A stretch of DNA of 64,000 bases from Leuctra nigra (taxonomy: Eukaryota; Arthropoda; Insecta; Plecoptera; Leuctridae). The notes under the pieces were generated by a model. It did no database searches. It saw only the letters and a list, made by a program, of their open reading frames with translations, and had not been told where the DNA came from. Shown here one piece after another: positions 33,701 to 45,700 of this stretch; within the stretch, counting starts at the first letter, position 1; each line of letters opens with the position of its first letter. The DNA is taken from NCBI GenBank assembly GCA_934045905.1, contig OW203768.1, positions 30,967,060-31,031,059 of the forward strand. The letters are read 5' to 3'. The position numbers were made by a program, and so were the translations under genes.

Positions 33701-36700
33701 AGAAATGATAGATGTGATGGTTGAAAGGAAGTTATTGTTTCTAGGGCTAAGTGAAGCAAAGTGGAAAGGAAGTGGTTTGAAGGACTTGAGAAATGGCTTT
33801 AAGCTGTGGTGGTCTGGTGGCTTGGAGGGAAGAAATGGAGTGGCGGTAGTAGTGAGTCCGAAGGTTAGTGACTTTGTGGTGGATGTGAAGTGTCACAGCA
33901 ACAGGTTGATGTCATTGATACTGAAGGCAAGTGACAAGATGACAGTGGAGGTTGTGCAGGTGTACGCACCACAGGCAGGTAGAGCAGTGGAAGAGAAAGA
34001 GAGTTTTAGTGAGGAAATAGAAAAGGTATTGGAGAGATCAAAGTATGAATTAATTGTGATGGGAGACTTTAATGCGAAGGTAGGGAGTGATAGAAAGGGC
34101 TATGAGGAGGTGCTGGGGAAGTTTGGGGTAGACGAGAGAAACAGAGATGGGGAGAGGCTGCTGGATATGTGTAGAAGAAATCAACTGAAAATAGGCAACA
34201 GCTGGTTTCAGAAGAGAAGAAGCCATCGTATAACAAGATACGGCTACGGTGAGGACAGATCGGAGTCCGTGATAGATTACATCTGCGTGGGGGACAGCTT
34301 GAGGCAGAGCATCATAGACATCAAGGTATGCCCAGCCGTTTCACTCGACAGTGACCATCGACTGCTCGAGTGCACGCTCAGGATTGATGTGCAGAAACCA
34401 GTAGTGACTACCTCACATAAGAGAATCAAAGGATGGAAACTACAGGACCCGGCGGTGAAGAACGAATTCAGAAATAAGATCAAGAACAGAGTGCCTGTTG
34501 GAGAGTTGAGGGATGTGGAAGAAGAATGGCAGGAGTTCAAGAATGCTATAGTAGCTGGGGCTGAACAATTGTGTGGAAGAGCAGGTGGAAGAAGGAAGGA
34601 GAAGGAGACAAGATGGTGGAACAACAGAGTGAAAGTTGCTGTGAAGGAGAAAAGACTAGCATGGCAGAAGTACGAATTAGACAGATCGTTAGAAAGTAAA
34701 CATCAGTACAGAATATGCAGAAGGAATGTGGCACGCATTGTAGAAGAAGAGAAGGACAAATCAATGGAGGAGTTAGCAGACAAGTTGGTGGAAGATTTTA
34801 ATGGCAACAAAAAGATGATCTATGGACTAGTCAAGGAAAAAAGGGGAACTCGAGACGATCTAAAGAGTATGAAGAATGACAAGGGTGATCTGATAAGTGA
34901 TGTAATGAAGATAAACCAGATGTGGGGGAAGTATTTTGAGAATCTTTTAAATGTAAAAAAGGATCTTAATGTATCAATGGGTGAAGAAGAGCTGCAGATT
35001 GGAAGTGAAATGGAAGACAGTGAGATGGAGGAAGATCTTTGTGATGCAGAAGTAACTAGAGCCATGCGGGAAATGAAGAATGGTCGTGCGCCTGGTATTG
35101 ATGAGGTTACCATAGAAATGGTAAAAGCTGCAGGGGAGGATGGTAGAAGATGGCTTTGTAGAGTGATCCGAGCAGCATGGGAACAGAAGAGAATTCCAGT
35201 TGATTGGGAAAAGGGGATTATTGTTCCCCTTTTTAAGAAAGGAGATCGAAGGAAATGTAATAATTACCGGGGTGTGACCTTACTCTGTCAGTGTGCGAAG
35301 TTGTTTGAGAAGATAGTGGAACGGAGATTGAAGAATTATGTGGAAGATGGGTTGCGAGAAGAACAGTATGGATTTCGGAGAGGGCGATCGACAATAGACG
35401 CAATTTTCACAGTGCGACAGATGATGGAGCAGCAGTGGGAGAGGGGGCAGGAAATGCATATGGCTTTCTTGGACTTGGAGAAGGCGTATGACAGGTTGCC
35501 AAGGGAAATAGTTTGGGAGTGTTTGGTGAAGAGAGGAATAGGCAAGGACTTGGTTGAGCGGATCAAATGTATGTATCAGAACAGTGTGAGTTGTGTGCAG
35601 TCGGGAGTGGGGAGATCGGAATGGTTTAGTATTAGTGAAGGGCTTCGGCAAGGGAGTGTGTTGTCACCAACACTGTTCATCATAGTAATGGACGAGTTGT
35701 TGAAGAAAGCAGAGCCGAATGAGGGGATCGATACTCAAACGTTGATTTATGTGGATGATGTGGTGGTGTGGGGAGAAACTAGGGAGGAAGTTCAGTTAAA
35801 GATTAATAAGTGGAGTGAAGAGACGGAGAAGATGGGTTTGAAAATAAGTGAAGAGAAGAGCGAAGTAATGTCCATGGAAAGAAAGAAGCTTAAATACGGT
35901 CATGCTAGGATCAAGCTTGGAGAGGGATGGTTGAAGGAGGTGGAAGAGTTTAAGTATCTGGGTAGCCTGCTCACCAACAAGGCTAAAGTAGACAGAGAAA
36001 TACAAGAAAGAAGAAAGAAAGCAGAGGCATTTTATCAAGCAGTGAGGAAGTTGCTGTGGAATGAGAAGTTTCCACAAGTCTGCAAGATCATTATGTACAA
36101 GATGTATTTCCTGCCAATTCTAACATATGGGGCAGTGACGTGGTCAGCAGGTGGAAAGGAAATGAACCAGCTACAGGCAGCTGAGATGAAGTTTTTGAGG
36201 AGTGTGAAGGGGGTGACAAGAATGGATAGGATCCGAAGTAGGAAGATAAGAAAAGAGCTTGGGGTTGAAAGATTGGTGTTCAAGCTGGGCAGAGAGAGGC
36301 TTAGGTGGTTCGGCCACATGAAGAGGATGGGAACCGATAGAGTGCCAAGGCGGGTGTTTGAAGCGGCTACAGGGGGAACTCGGAGAGTGGGGCGACCAAG
36401 AGACAGGTGGATTGGACTGATCAAGGAGGATGTGTTGGAGAGAGGAGGAAGGTGCAGTGAGTTGGAGGCTGAGAGACAGTGGGAGGACAGAACATGGTGG
36501 AAGGAATTTGTGGAACAATTAGAAGTGGAAGAAGAAGAGGAGGAAGAAGAGGAGGAAACGCCAGGCGTGGCCAGCCGGTTTCCAGGAGTCCTGCGGCCCT
36601 AGTGTTGGTGGGAATACCCACCCCCTGACCCATTAAATTGGAACCAGGGATGGATTATTATTATTATCAGGAATCGAAAAAATTTGAATATTCAAAGAAA

Positions 36701-39700
36701 AAATGCCCGGCGGGGCACAATTGGACGATTATTTGATTAAGTTGGTTCATTTTAGAGTCCCAGAATCACTTTAAAATTATTGAAATTCTAGAAATACGCC
36801 CTGTCCCCCAGGGCCTTCCCCCCAACTGAGGGGCTTCGTCAAAATATCAAAAATAAACTAGTACCTAATTCAATGCATTATTTTCGGTGTATTTCAGTGT
36901 TTGATTGCCTCAACTGCGGCTCCTAATTTTATTTTTTTGGGAAATTGGCTCCTCCACCAAAAAAGGTTGCCGATTCTTTATCTTTTTTTGATTTCGTCGC
37001 GGCCGCCTTCGTTTCACTGCCATTAAGATAGCATTACCCGAAATGAAGGCGGCCGGGACGAGATCAAAAAAAGATATAGAATAAATCTCCTGCCCTAAAT
37101 TGTCTCTTACTCATAAAGTATTGGTGGTAGAAAAAATGGTGAATTAGTAATTACTAAGTTATTGTAGTTCATGAGTACTTCAATTTTTGTTTGAGACATT
37201 TGTAGTTCGTCAAATTACCGTTTTCAAGTGTAGACAAATTCTTAGACTTTAAAATTATTTTTTCAAGATGACGGCCAAAATTTTGTTAAATTATTTTTCT
37301 TCACAATAAGGCAAGAAGATTTGATGTTTTAAATAAAAAATTGTCCTCTATGTCTTTTCGGTTCGGCTACAGGAATTAATAACTTTAGCCCCCAGCCCCT
37401 GACAGGGGGGGGGGGGGGGGGCACCAATTTTTTTAGGCTTTGTATCTATGTACCTATTATGTATTTAGTGAGATAGTTGGCAATTTCCATTCATGACGAT
37501 CGTACGTAAAACCACTTAACCATTATAGAGGTCAAGGTGGTCGAACATACAAACTGAGAGCGGCTGACAGTGCAAAAGCAACCAAAACACTTTTGAACAC
37601 TTAAAGCAGGTACATAATGAAGTACAATAATACATAGGATTTAAAGTTATATGCCATTTTCACAAGATTGACCAAAATTCCAATTTTAACCAATCTTTTA
37701 CAGGCCCTGGATGCAGCAAATACGCTATCTTATATGTAATTGCGAATACAATAATTATTTTTTCAGAAACCTGTGGAGATACCACCTCAATTTTTTCTGA
37801 CATTGTACCTACATGTATGTAGAAAATTCACACCAAGTTTCAAAATTTTAAAAAATAGGTATTTTGGCAAATGACCTTTGACCTCACCAACATTTGACCC
37901 TCTGTATCTACAAGATAAAAACTTTTAATGTTCACTTATGTGGCATCTATGGATAGATAATTTTATTACCTGTAAAATGAGACCACTTGCAGCTCTGTAA
38001 CTTAATTAGAAGCCAAATTATTAGCGAAAACGTCTAGCGCGACCTGTTTGACCCCTCCGAGGGTCAAAATTTAGTGACCCCGTATCTCGGAGAATACGAA
38101 CAATAAAATTCTGAAAAAAATTACAAATACACCATGCCATAGTGTTAGTATGTGTACCAAATTTCATCAAGATCGGAGGAGGTCACCAAATATGTCATCG
38201 TTGATTTCTTTTGGAATGGGTCAACTGCATGTGAATTTATTTAGAAACCAGAGACACCTAGATAATTTCTGAATTGGTCTATTGTATGTTTTTGTATAAC
38301 AAAAAAACTGTAAATTGATTCGCCAAATTTTAAGATTTTTTTTTTAATTGTCTGGTACCAATTTTAAAAAATTAGGTCTCACAGAACATTTGCATATGTG
38401 TACTGATTACAATTCAATTTAAAATATTAGTCTAGCTTGACCACAACCGTAGCAATCCATGTTAAGAGCATACCATTATATTTGTAATTAAAAATTAATT
38501 AAACATTAATTAATTTAATTTTTTAATTTTTTTTTTTAGTTTTATCTCTCATTTTGTTTAGCAGCATTAAAAATGGGTGTAAGTTCAAAAACACGATTTT
38601 TTCCCTCTAGGGGTATCTAGTACCTTAACTAATGAGAGAAATGCATTTTTCCCACCTTCCATTTCATCAATTCAATATCATTCATCAACTCACTAGGTAT
38701 ATTCTTAATGAAGTGCTCAACTTAGCTCTCAAGCTATCTAAAAGAGCCCTGTGATCGTCCATGTTGACACTCACCGAGCGACATCTTGACGCCCCAGGGC
38801 GTGGGCTGCGGCATGTCTTCGATGTCCTTGACGTAAGCGGAGAATATCCGCACCTTGAAGTCAGCGGAGCCCGCCACGAGCAGGACGTTGTTGGGATGCC
38901 AGTCGATGGCGGTGATGGTCGAGCGGATCGGCTTCTTGATGTGCTTCGACACCCACCAGTCGTTCTCGCTCTCGAAGTAGCACACGGAGATCAGCCGAGC
39001 ACCGGACCCAACCGCAAACTTGTTCTCTGAGAGATTGAGAGATTCAATTTGTGAAAAACGTTACATGTAGAATTTAACAAAGAAACAGATAGAACAAAAT
39101 GTACCTAGATAGGTGGGTAGTCCTATGTTGAAAAATATTTGAAAAATAACATTTTAAATTACCTAGGTTACCGTATTTACTTGCGTATAAGGCGCACCCG
39201 CGTATAAGGCGAGTGTAGATTTGAGAAACCTAATCTTGGAAAACTTTACCCCACTTTTGGAGGTAACCTGCGAAATAAAAACGCGCACCCCGACTGGGAA
39301 TCGAACCCAGATCCTTCGGGTTACCGGCCCTATGCTTTAACCATTAAGCTATCGGGACGCATTCTTAATCAGCAGGTTGGGTTGCCATACAACTCTTGCG
39401 AGTCCGAGTATCTGACCTATACAACCCAACCTGCTGATTAAGAATGCGTCCCGATAGCTTAATGGTTAAAGCATAGGGCCGGTAACCCGAAGGATCTGGG
39501 TTCGATTCCCAGTCGGGGTGCGCGTTTTTATTTCGCAGGTTACCTCCAAAACACCATCCCTAAGTGAGAGATTCACTAAATTTTCCATCATTATCAAACT
39601 ACCCCACTTTTTGAAATGCTAATTTTTGAATATATAACTGCGCCTTATACGGGAGTAAACGGTAGGTATAGGAGTGAAAAAAAAGGTAAGGTGTGTAGAG

Positions 39701-42700
39701 CACAGCCGTCTGTATAGTCGTCTTTCGTCCCTCCCTCCTCCTGGTAGCTGCCTGTCGTCTGAGTAGAAATTGTAGTTCCAAACCTGCCACCCGGGATGGA
39801 GTCACTACCGTCGCCCATTTAAATAACCAAAGACGGTGGCGCCTTTGAATGTGGCGCCCCCATCCCGGGACGGCAAGTGAGGGACTGCTCAGACGACAGG
39901 CAGCTACCAGGAGGAGGGGACGAGTATACAGACGGCTGTGGTGTAGAGTATCAGTTTGATGCGCATTGAGCTTGAAGGCACTGATGGGATAAAAGCATTG
40001 TGTAGGTAAGGAAAGCACTAGTAAGTTTTACATTAATACATTAATGTATTACTGCAGAGACATGAAATTAAATAATTATTGAATTTCATGTCACTGCTTC
40101 ATCGATAACATCAGTGGCGTAGGAACGTTTTAAAAGTTAGGGGGGGCAAGGAGGTCACGCCAGAAAAGAAATTCTCGTCAACAAAGAAGGGGTCTGGGGC
40201 AAGAGCCCCAGCCGCCGCCGGCAAAAATTTTGGAAAATTAGAGGTTGAAATGGCGTAGAATGCTGTTTTAAATCGTTTTAATATGACTAGAATGGTAGTG
40301 AAAATTTGTTTTATTTACTAAATGAAGTACTAAATAATGACTCAATTCCTAATAATAAAGTAGGAAAAGTAATACTAACTACCTACTACTATCTTTACTA
40401 CAAAACTCCACAGCATACGCAACTGGAATTACAATAACTGAAAAGTGTAATCAAGCATTTTCAAATCATCAAATTTATAAAACATTTCTGACACTTTTTT
40501 AGCTGTAAATCCAGTTACATATGTTGGGGATTTTGGTAGTATAATGGCAGGTAATAGTATAAGGTAAAATAATATAACCTCAGGTCCAATTTGAGTCTGG
40601 GGAGGGCATTAGAATACAATACGTGGGTCTGGGCCACGCTGGCCCAGAAAATGTTCGACTTTCAATATGAATTTAATGCATTTTAACGCGATTTAAACAC
40701 AAATATTGGTCGATTTGATAATTTAAATTCTTAACCCTTTAACCGGTGAGTTAATTTGTAGGTAGGTAGAGGTAAAATTTCTATATCCTTTTTGCGATGT
40801 GTTAGGAAGCATATTTTTGTATTATAAGAAAACAAAGCTATCAAATATTAAACAAATTTTTAAAATTTCAAAAAAAAAATTAAAAAAAAAAAATGTTTGC
40901 AAAAAATTATTTTTTTTTCTTTGTATGTATATGTAGAATGCTTGCACGTACGAGATACGTGCATACCCGTTAAAGGGTTAAATTACTACTATTTAAAAAG
41001 TAGAAAAGATTTTCCTCGAGTGGGACTCGAACCCACGACCTTCCGATATCCAGTCAGATGCTCTACCAGCTGACCTATCGAGGCAGTTAACATTGCAGCG
41101 GCTGTGTTCCAATATAAGCTGCGTTAGCAACTTACCGAGATTTGAAGATAGGGTCAGCGTGGGTTCGAGTCTTACTCGAGGAAAATCTTTTCTCATTGAA
41201 GTTGGTATTTATTTATATATATATTAGAGGTCGGATTCGGGTAATGATTTGGTAATAAATAAAATTGTTATTTAATAAAATTGTTATTTATTACCCGGGT
41301 AATAAATAACATTTTTTTTGGAACATGTTTTGAAATTTTTTGCACTGAGCCTGCCGCCCTATTTGTGTCATTGGGGAAAGATACACAACGTCCATACAAT
41401 GGAAGGTTGAACACAAGGTATATCTTGCCTGCATCCCCTCCATCAATCCTCCACCCACCTCCCCATCAATAATCCATCCTCAAGCCATCAGCATTCTGAT
41501 AAAATTTTAAATGACTAACAATGAAATTGGTTGGGATTTTTGAAATTTGGGAAATATGAATAAATATTACATTCAGTTTACATAACTATAAACAATGCAA
41601 CTGGTGATTAAGTGGCAGCTGATGCAAAAAATGCAAAGAAAGCTAATACTAACCAAAAAAAAAAATATATAAAAAAAAATCGTATCCGAGTACTCGTTAT
41701 TGTACCCGGGCAATGGCGTACCCGGTTTGTACCCGGGTACCCTAACTGACCTCTAATATATAATATATATATATATATATATGTGAAATATGATTTTTGC
41801 TGATAACCTCAGAGAGGTCGATGTAAATAAATACCAACTGCAATGTGAAAATATATATATAATAGATAACTGTCAAATTAAGTACTTTACGAAAACGTCA
41901 TGCCGCCAACTTCGTTCAAACTGACATAAGTATTCAAATTTTCTTATCTCTGAGTTACATCAGGCCGTGAAAATCATCAAACCAAAGCCGATTAAATTGT
42001 TATGTATTTTATTTTGGTAAATATGTACTTTTCCATCGTTTCTTATTAGTGGTATCATGATAAAGATGGAGTATCCATTAAATCTCTTTTTAGCATCAAT
42101 ATTTAATTTTTACAATATACATATCAAGTGAATATTAAGTGAAAGCAGAAAGCAAGTTACGTGAAGAATGTTCACTCATTGGTTGACAGCTGTCACGTGA
42201 CCGTACATGCTTCTCTGATATTCGGTCATGATCGAAAAAGCAGATAGGCTAATGATAGTTTGTCCGTGTTTTAGAAGTTGAAGGTCGGAAGTCCATTTCA
42301 GTTATTCTTGAGGTGAGCTCATAAACCAGTATTTCAGAGTTCTTAAACATAATTTAGTATATGTGACATGAGTCATTGTGTAAGAGAATACTCCAATATA
42401 GCTGTATTATGTTGACATCAGTCAAATGGTAATTAGAAGAGCTTGATTACATCATTCCAAAAGTGTGTAACGCAAAATTGAGAAAATGAACTTCCTCCCT
42501 TCTACCTCAGAGAGACAGATATAATGAAACCCAACCTCCACACAATAAATTATCCTTCTTACTGGGGTAGCATAATAATGTACCTATGGATTATGAATTG
42601 GTATTACAAATGAAGAATAGGTTGTCACAATGCATCAAGGCTGGCGAAATGTTTTCTTAATTTTTTAACTTATACTCTGATGTGAATTTGGAAACTCATT

Positions 42701-45700
42701 TGAAATAGCTTTTCCATAATAGTTATGATTAAATTGCTTTTCTTCGTTACTCATTTTCGTATTCTGTTGGGCATTTTAGTCATGCGAACGATGTTACGTG
42801 TGTATTCACTCAAGTTATTAAAGATGCACACTCTGCTGCCAAATAATATCTCAACTCAAACTGATCTTCTTTATGTATCCCACTGGTGCGCATTGGTCAT
42901 GTTTTACATGACGGGTCCCTCTAGTTAGGTAATAAAAAGTAATGTGACAATAAAATGATAAATAAAAACCCTGAATTAAAACAATTGACTCTAATAAAAC
43001 CATTTTTAAGAAGAAGTTAATTTTGATATTTTCTTTTTTCCTGATTAGATTTTTCAAGTGAGAGCAAAACCTGCTTGCAATGTTGCCTGAAAGAGAATTG
43101 CAGTGTCGAAGATGTCATTAATAGTGTCTTCATAGAATTCTGGGCTCAGAATGTTATAATTTGTTGTAATAATTTAAAATGTTTTACTATTTTTTAATTT
43201 TCTATTTTTTGGCTTGAAATATTAGCAGTTATATACTTTAATTCAAGGTGTCAGTGCTTTTAGGAGCCATTGTTAAAACCATATTTCGAAAACGGCCGGA
43301 CCTAAGGAATTAAGTAGTCATCGTTGCTCCGATATGTGTTACAAGTTGTGTATACCTACGTAAACTAAAAAAATGTGATATCCCCATTAAAGCACTCCGT
43401 GCGCCACACCATGCAAGCCTCCTCAACTAAACGTTTGTGTGGGGTGCACACAAACGTAACACCTAATCAGGTTGCTCATCAGTTACTCATGAATGGGAAA
43501 GTTAAACTGAAGCTCAAGAAGAAGAAACTGGTGAAACAAGTGTCCGAAGTCCCTAGTAGCTTAGAAAAGGATTTCACTCTTGAGGAGTTAGTAATCAGAA
43601 TACAAAAGCTGAAGAATGGCAAAGCAACAGGTATAGATGACCAGTGTTGGGTAAGTTCCTTTTGAAAAATAACTAGTTCCAGTTCCAAGTTCCTCGCCGA
43701 AAAAAGGAACTAGTTCCAGTTCCAGTTCCTTCAATAATGAAAGGAACTATTCCGTTCCTAGTTCCTTTATAAAAGGAACTTAGTTCCTTTTAGTTCCTTT
43801 TTAAAGAAAGGTGTAATTTTAATTGGAACATTAAAAATTGCAATCTGCAAATTAAAAATTGAATTACTGTATCACAGCAGATTATTTTTAGATGCCAAAA
43901 TAGCTAGGAGGACATCTAACTTCTGACAGAATTAACTTTGCACTTTTTCGTGTGCAAGTGCACTTTGCACGATTGCACTTTTTCGGAGTAAAAGTACAGT
44001 CAAGTTTAAAAAAAAGGAACTTAGCATAAAATCGTTACAGTTCCTCAAAAAAAGAAACTAAACCGTTCCATAGTTTCTCCATAGAAAAAAGGAACTAAGA
44101 CGTTCCATAGTTCCTAAGAAAAGGAACTAGTTCCTAGGAACGGAACTATTTCGTTCCGTTCCTACCCAACACTGTAGATGACATTATGTCAGGGCAAATA
44201 AAGAACTTTGGCCCAAGAACGATGCAGTGGTTGCTGAATCTTCTTAACGAATGTCGAAGAACGTGCCGAGTTCCGTAAAGTTGGAGAAAGGCGAAGGTTG
44301 TGGCGCTGCTTAAGCCAGGCAAAGAGCCACAGGATCCCAAAAGTTATCGACCTATTTCGCTGCTTTGCCATACATTCAAACTGTACGAGAGGTTGATATT
44401 ACATCGCATTGCGGATTCTGTTGATGATAAACTAATAAGAGAACAAGCAGGATTCAGACCTGGTAAAGCCTGCACCTGTGTGCACCAGCTTAACCTGTGT
44501 CAGTTCATTGAGGATGGTTTTGAGTCGAAACGAGTTACAGGGGCTGTTTTTGTGGACCTAACCGCAGCTTACGATACAGTTAATCACAACCTTTTGCTGA
44601 ACAAGGTACATGGAATGACGAATGATTACCATCTCATGGAAATAATAGGGTCTTTGCTTCATGCTCGAAGATTTACTGTGACGTTGAATGGAAAATGGAG
44701 TAGATGGCGTATGCAGCGGAACGGACTGCCTCAAGGTAGCGTCTTAGCACCAATGTTATTCAACATATATACAAACGACCAGCCACTACCTGAGAGCACT
44801 AACCATTTCCTGTATGCCGACGACCTGGCTATAGCAGCTCAGGCATCATCGTTTGAAGAAGTAGAGGCAAGGCTTTCCAGTACTCTGGATATCTTAGCAG
44901 ATTACTACGGTGCTAATCAGTTGCGGCCAAATCCTGCAAAAACCCAGGTATGCGCTTTTCATCTGCGAAGCAAAGAGGCGAAAAGAAAACTCCAGGTAAC
45001 ATGGCTAGGTAAGAGTATAGAAAGCACTGAGAGTCCTGTGTATCTCGGTGTTACTATAGATCGCATGTTAACCTTCAAGGAACATTGCAATAAAACTAAG
45101 ATGAAAGTACAAACCAGGAATAACTTGCTTCGCAGACTCGTTGGTACCACATGGGGAGCCAAGCCGCATACAGTGCGGACAACCGCTTTGGCTATGTGCT
45201 ACTCTTCTGGTGAGTATGCATGCCCAGTGTGGAACAGTTCAACACATGCAAAGCAAGTAGACACTGCCTTGAACGAGACGTGCAGAATTGTAACTGGATG
45301 CTATTTGTTAGCCGGTATTGCATCGCATCAAGTTCGAAGGAGTGTTGCAACTGATCATTGAAAGAACAAAGCAAATCAGAGACAGCAGGCATCCCATGGC
45401 TGAATACAAAGGTCCTCATCTAAGGCTAAAATCACGGAGGAGCTTCATGCAGGTCTCAAAAGAGATCCCTGATTCGGCTCGAGATGAGCGTCTGTCGAGA
45501 TGGAAAGCTGGCCTGCAGCGACGTAACAATCCGGGAAATCCAGCAGAAGAGCTGCCTCCAGGGAAAGACCTCGAGTGGAGAATTTGGAGGACATTGAATA
45601 GGATAAGAACTGGTGTGGGAAGGACAAAAGCAAATTTAAAGAAGTGGGGATACTCGGAAGACGGTGATCTCTGCGAGTGTGGAGAGCGGCAAGATGGGGA

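Larger units (their letters stand above)
31940..36667 (+). mobile_element. CR1-like non-LTR retrotransposon (LINE), both ORFs open
   Basis: ORF1 (PHD-type zinc finger and esterase-like region) overlaps ORF2 (endonuclease plus reverse transcriptase) by 34 nt. The 3' end is a short (att)n tail at about 36652-36667. The PHD/esterase ORF1 is a known feature of CR1-like LINEs (Kapitonov and Jurka's description, from memory). The 5' boundary is approximate: only some 10-70 bp precede ORF1, so it may be slightly 5'-truncated. It lies antisense to ARPC1. Confidence 0.85.
31876..37092. mobile_element. hAT-like element, 8-bp TSD, hosting a LINE and a foldback
   Basis: It starts caggggtcggcaacctgcgg and ends cctg after aaaggttgccga plus a foldback. 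The target duplication ccctaaat is exact on both sides (31868-31875, 37093-37100). Own sequence is about 31876-31940 and 36668-37092. Without its two insertions it would be a MITE of roughly 0.4 kb. Confidence 0.82.
39259..39599. mobile_element. Insertion carrying a tRNA-like inverted dimer, 12-bp direct-repeat flanks
   Basis: The 12-bp word taccccactttt occurs at 39247-39258 and 39600-39611 and is a plausible target duplication. The insert starts with a palindrome (arms 39255-39386 and 39420-39551, 33-bp centre) and ends with about 48 bp of non-palindromic DNA. Both arms contain a complete tRNA-like cloverleaf, facing each other. Long duplications of this size are usual for LINE-mobilised retroposons, not for cut-and-paste elements. 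Confidence 0.7.
39169..39664. mobile_element. TIR element with taccgtatttact ends
   Basis: taccgtatttacttgcgtat and aaggcgc are mirrored by gcgccttatacgggagtaaa and cggta. TA flanks are compatible with a TA duplication. The tRNA-like palindrome is nested inside it. Confidence 0.65.

Noticed and set aside
34277..36633. Minus-strand ORFs under LINE ORF2
   Set aside because: Purine-rich coding DNA leaves the opposite strand open; no domains are found and the plus-strand protein is clearly reverse transcriptase.
39286..39520. Two functional tRNA-Thr genes
   Set aside because: C at position 33, a mismatched anticodon stem and the palindromic, insertion-flanked context favour a tRNA-derived repeat. 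Listed as tRNA-like only.
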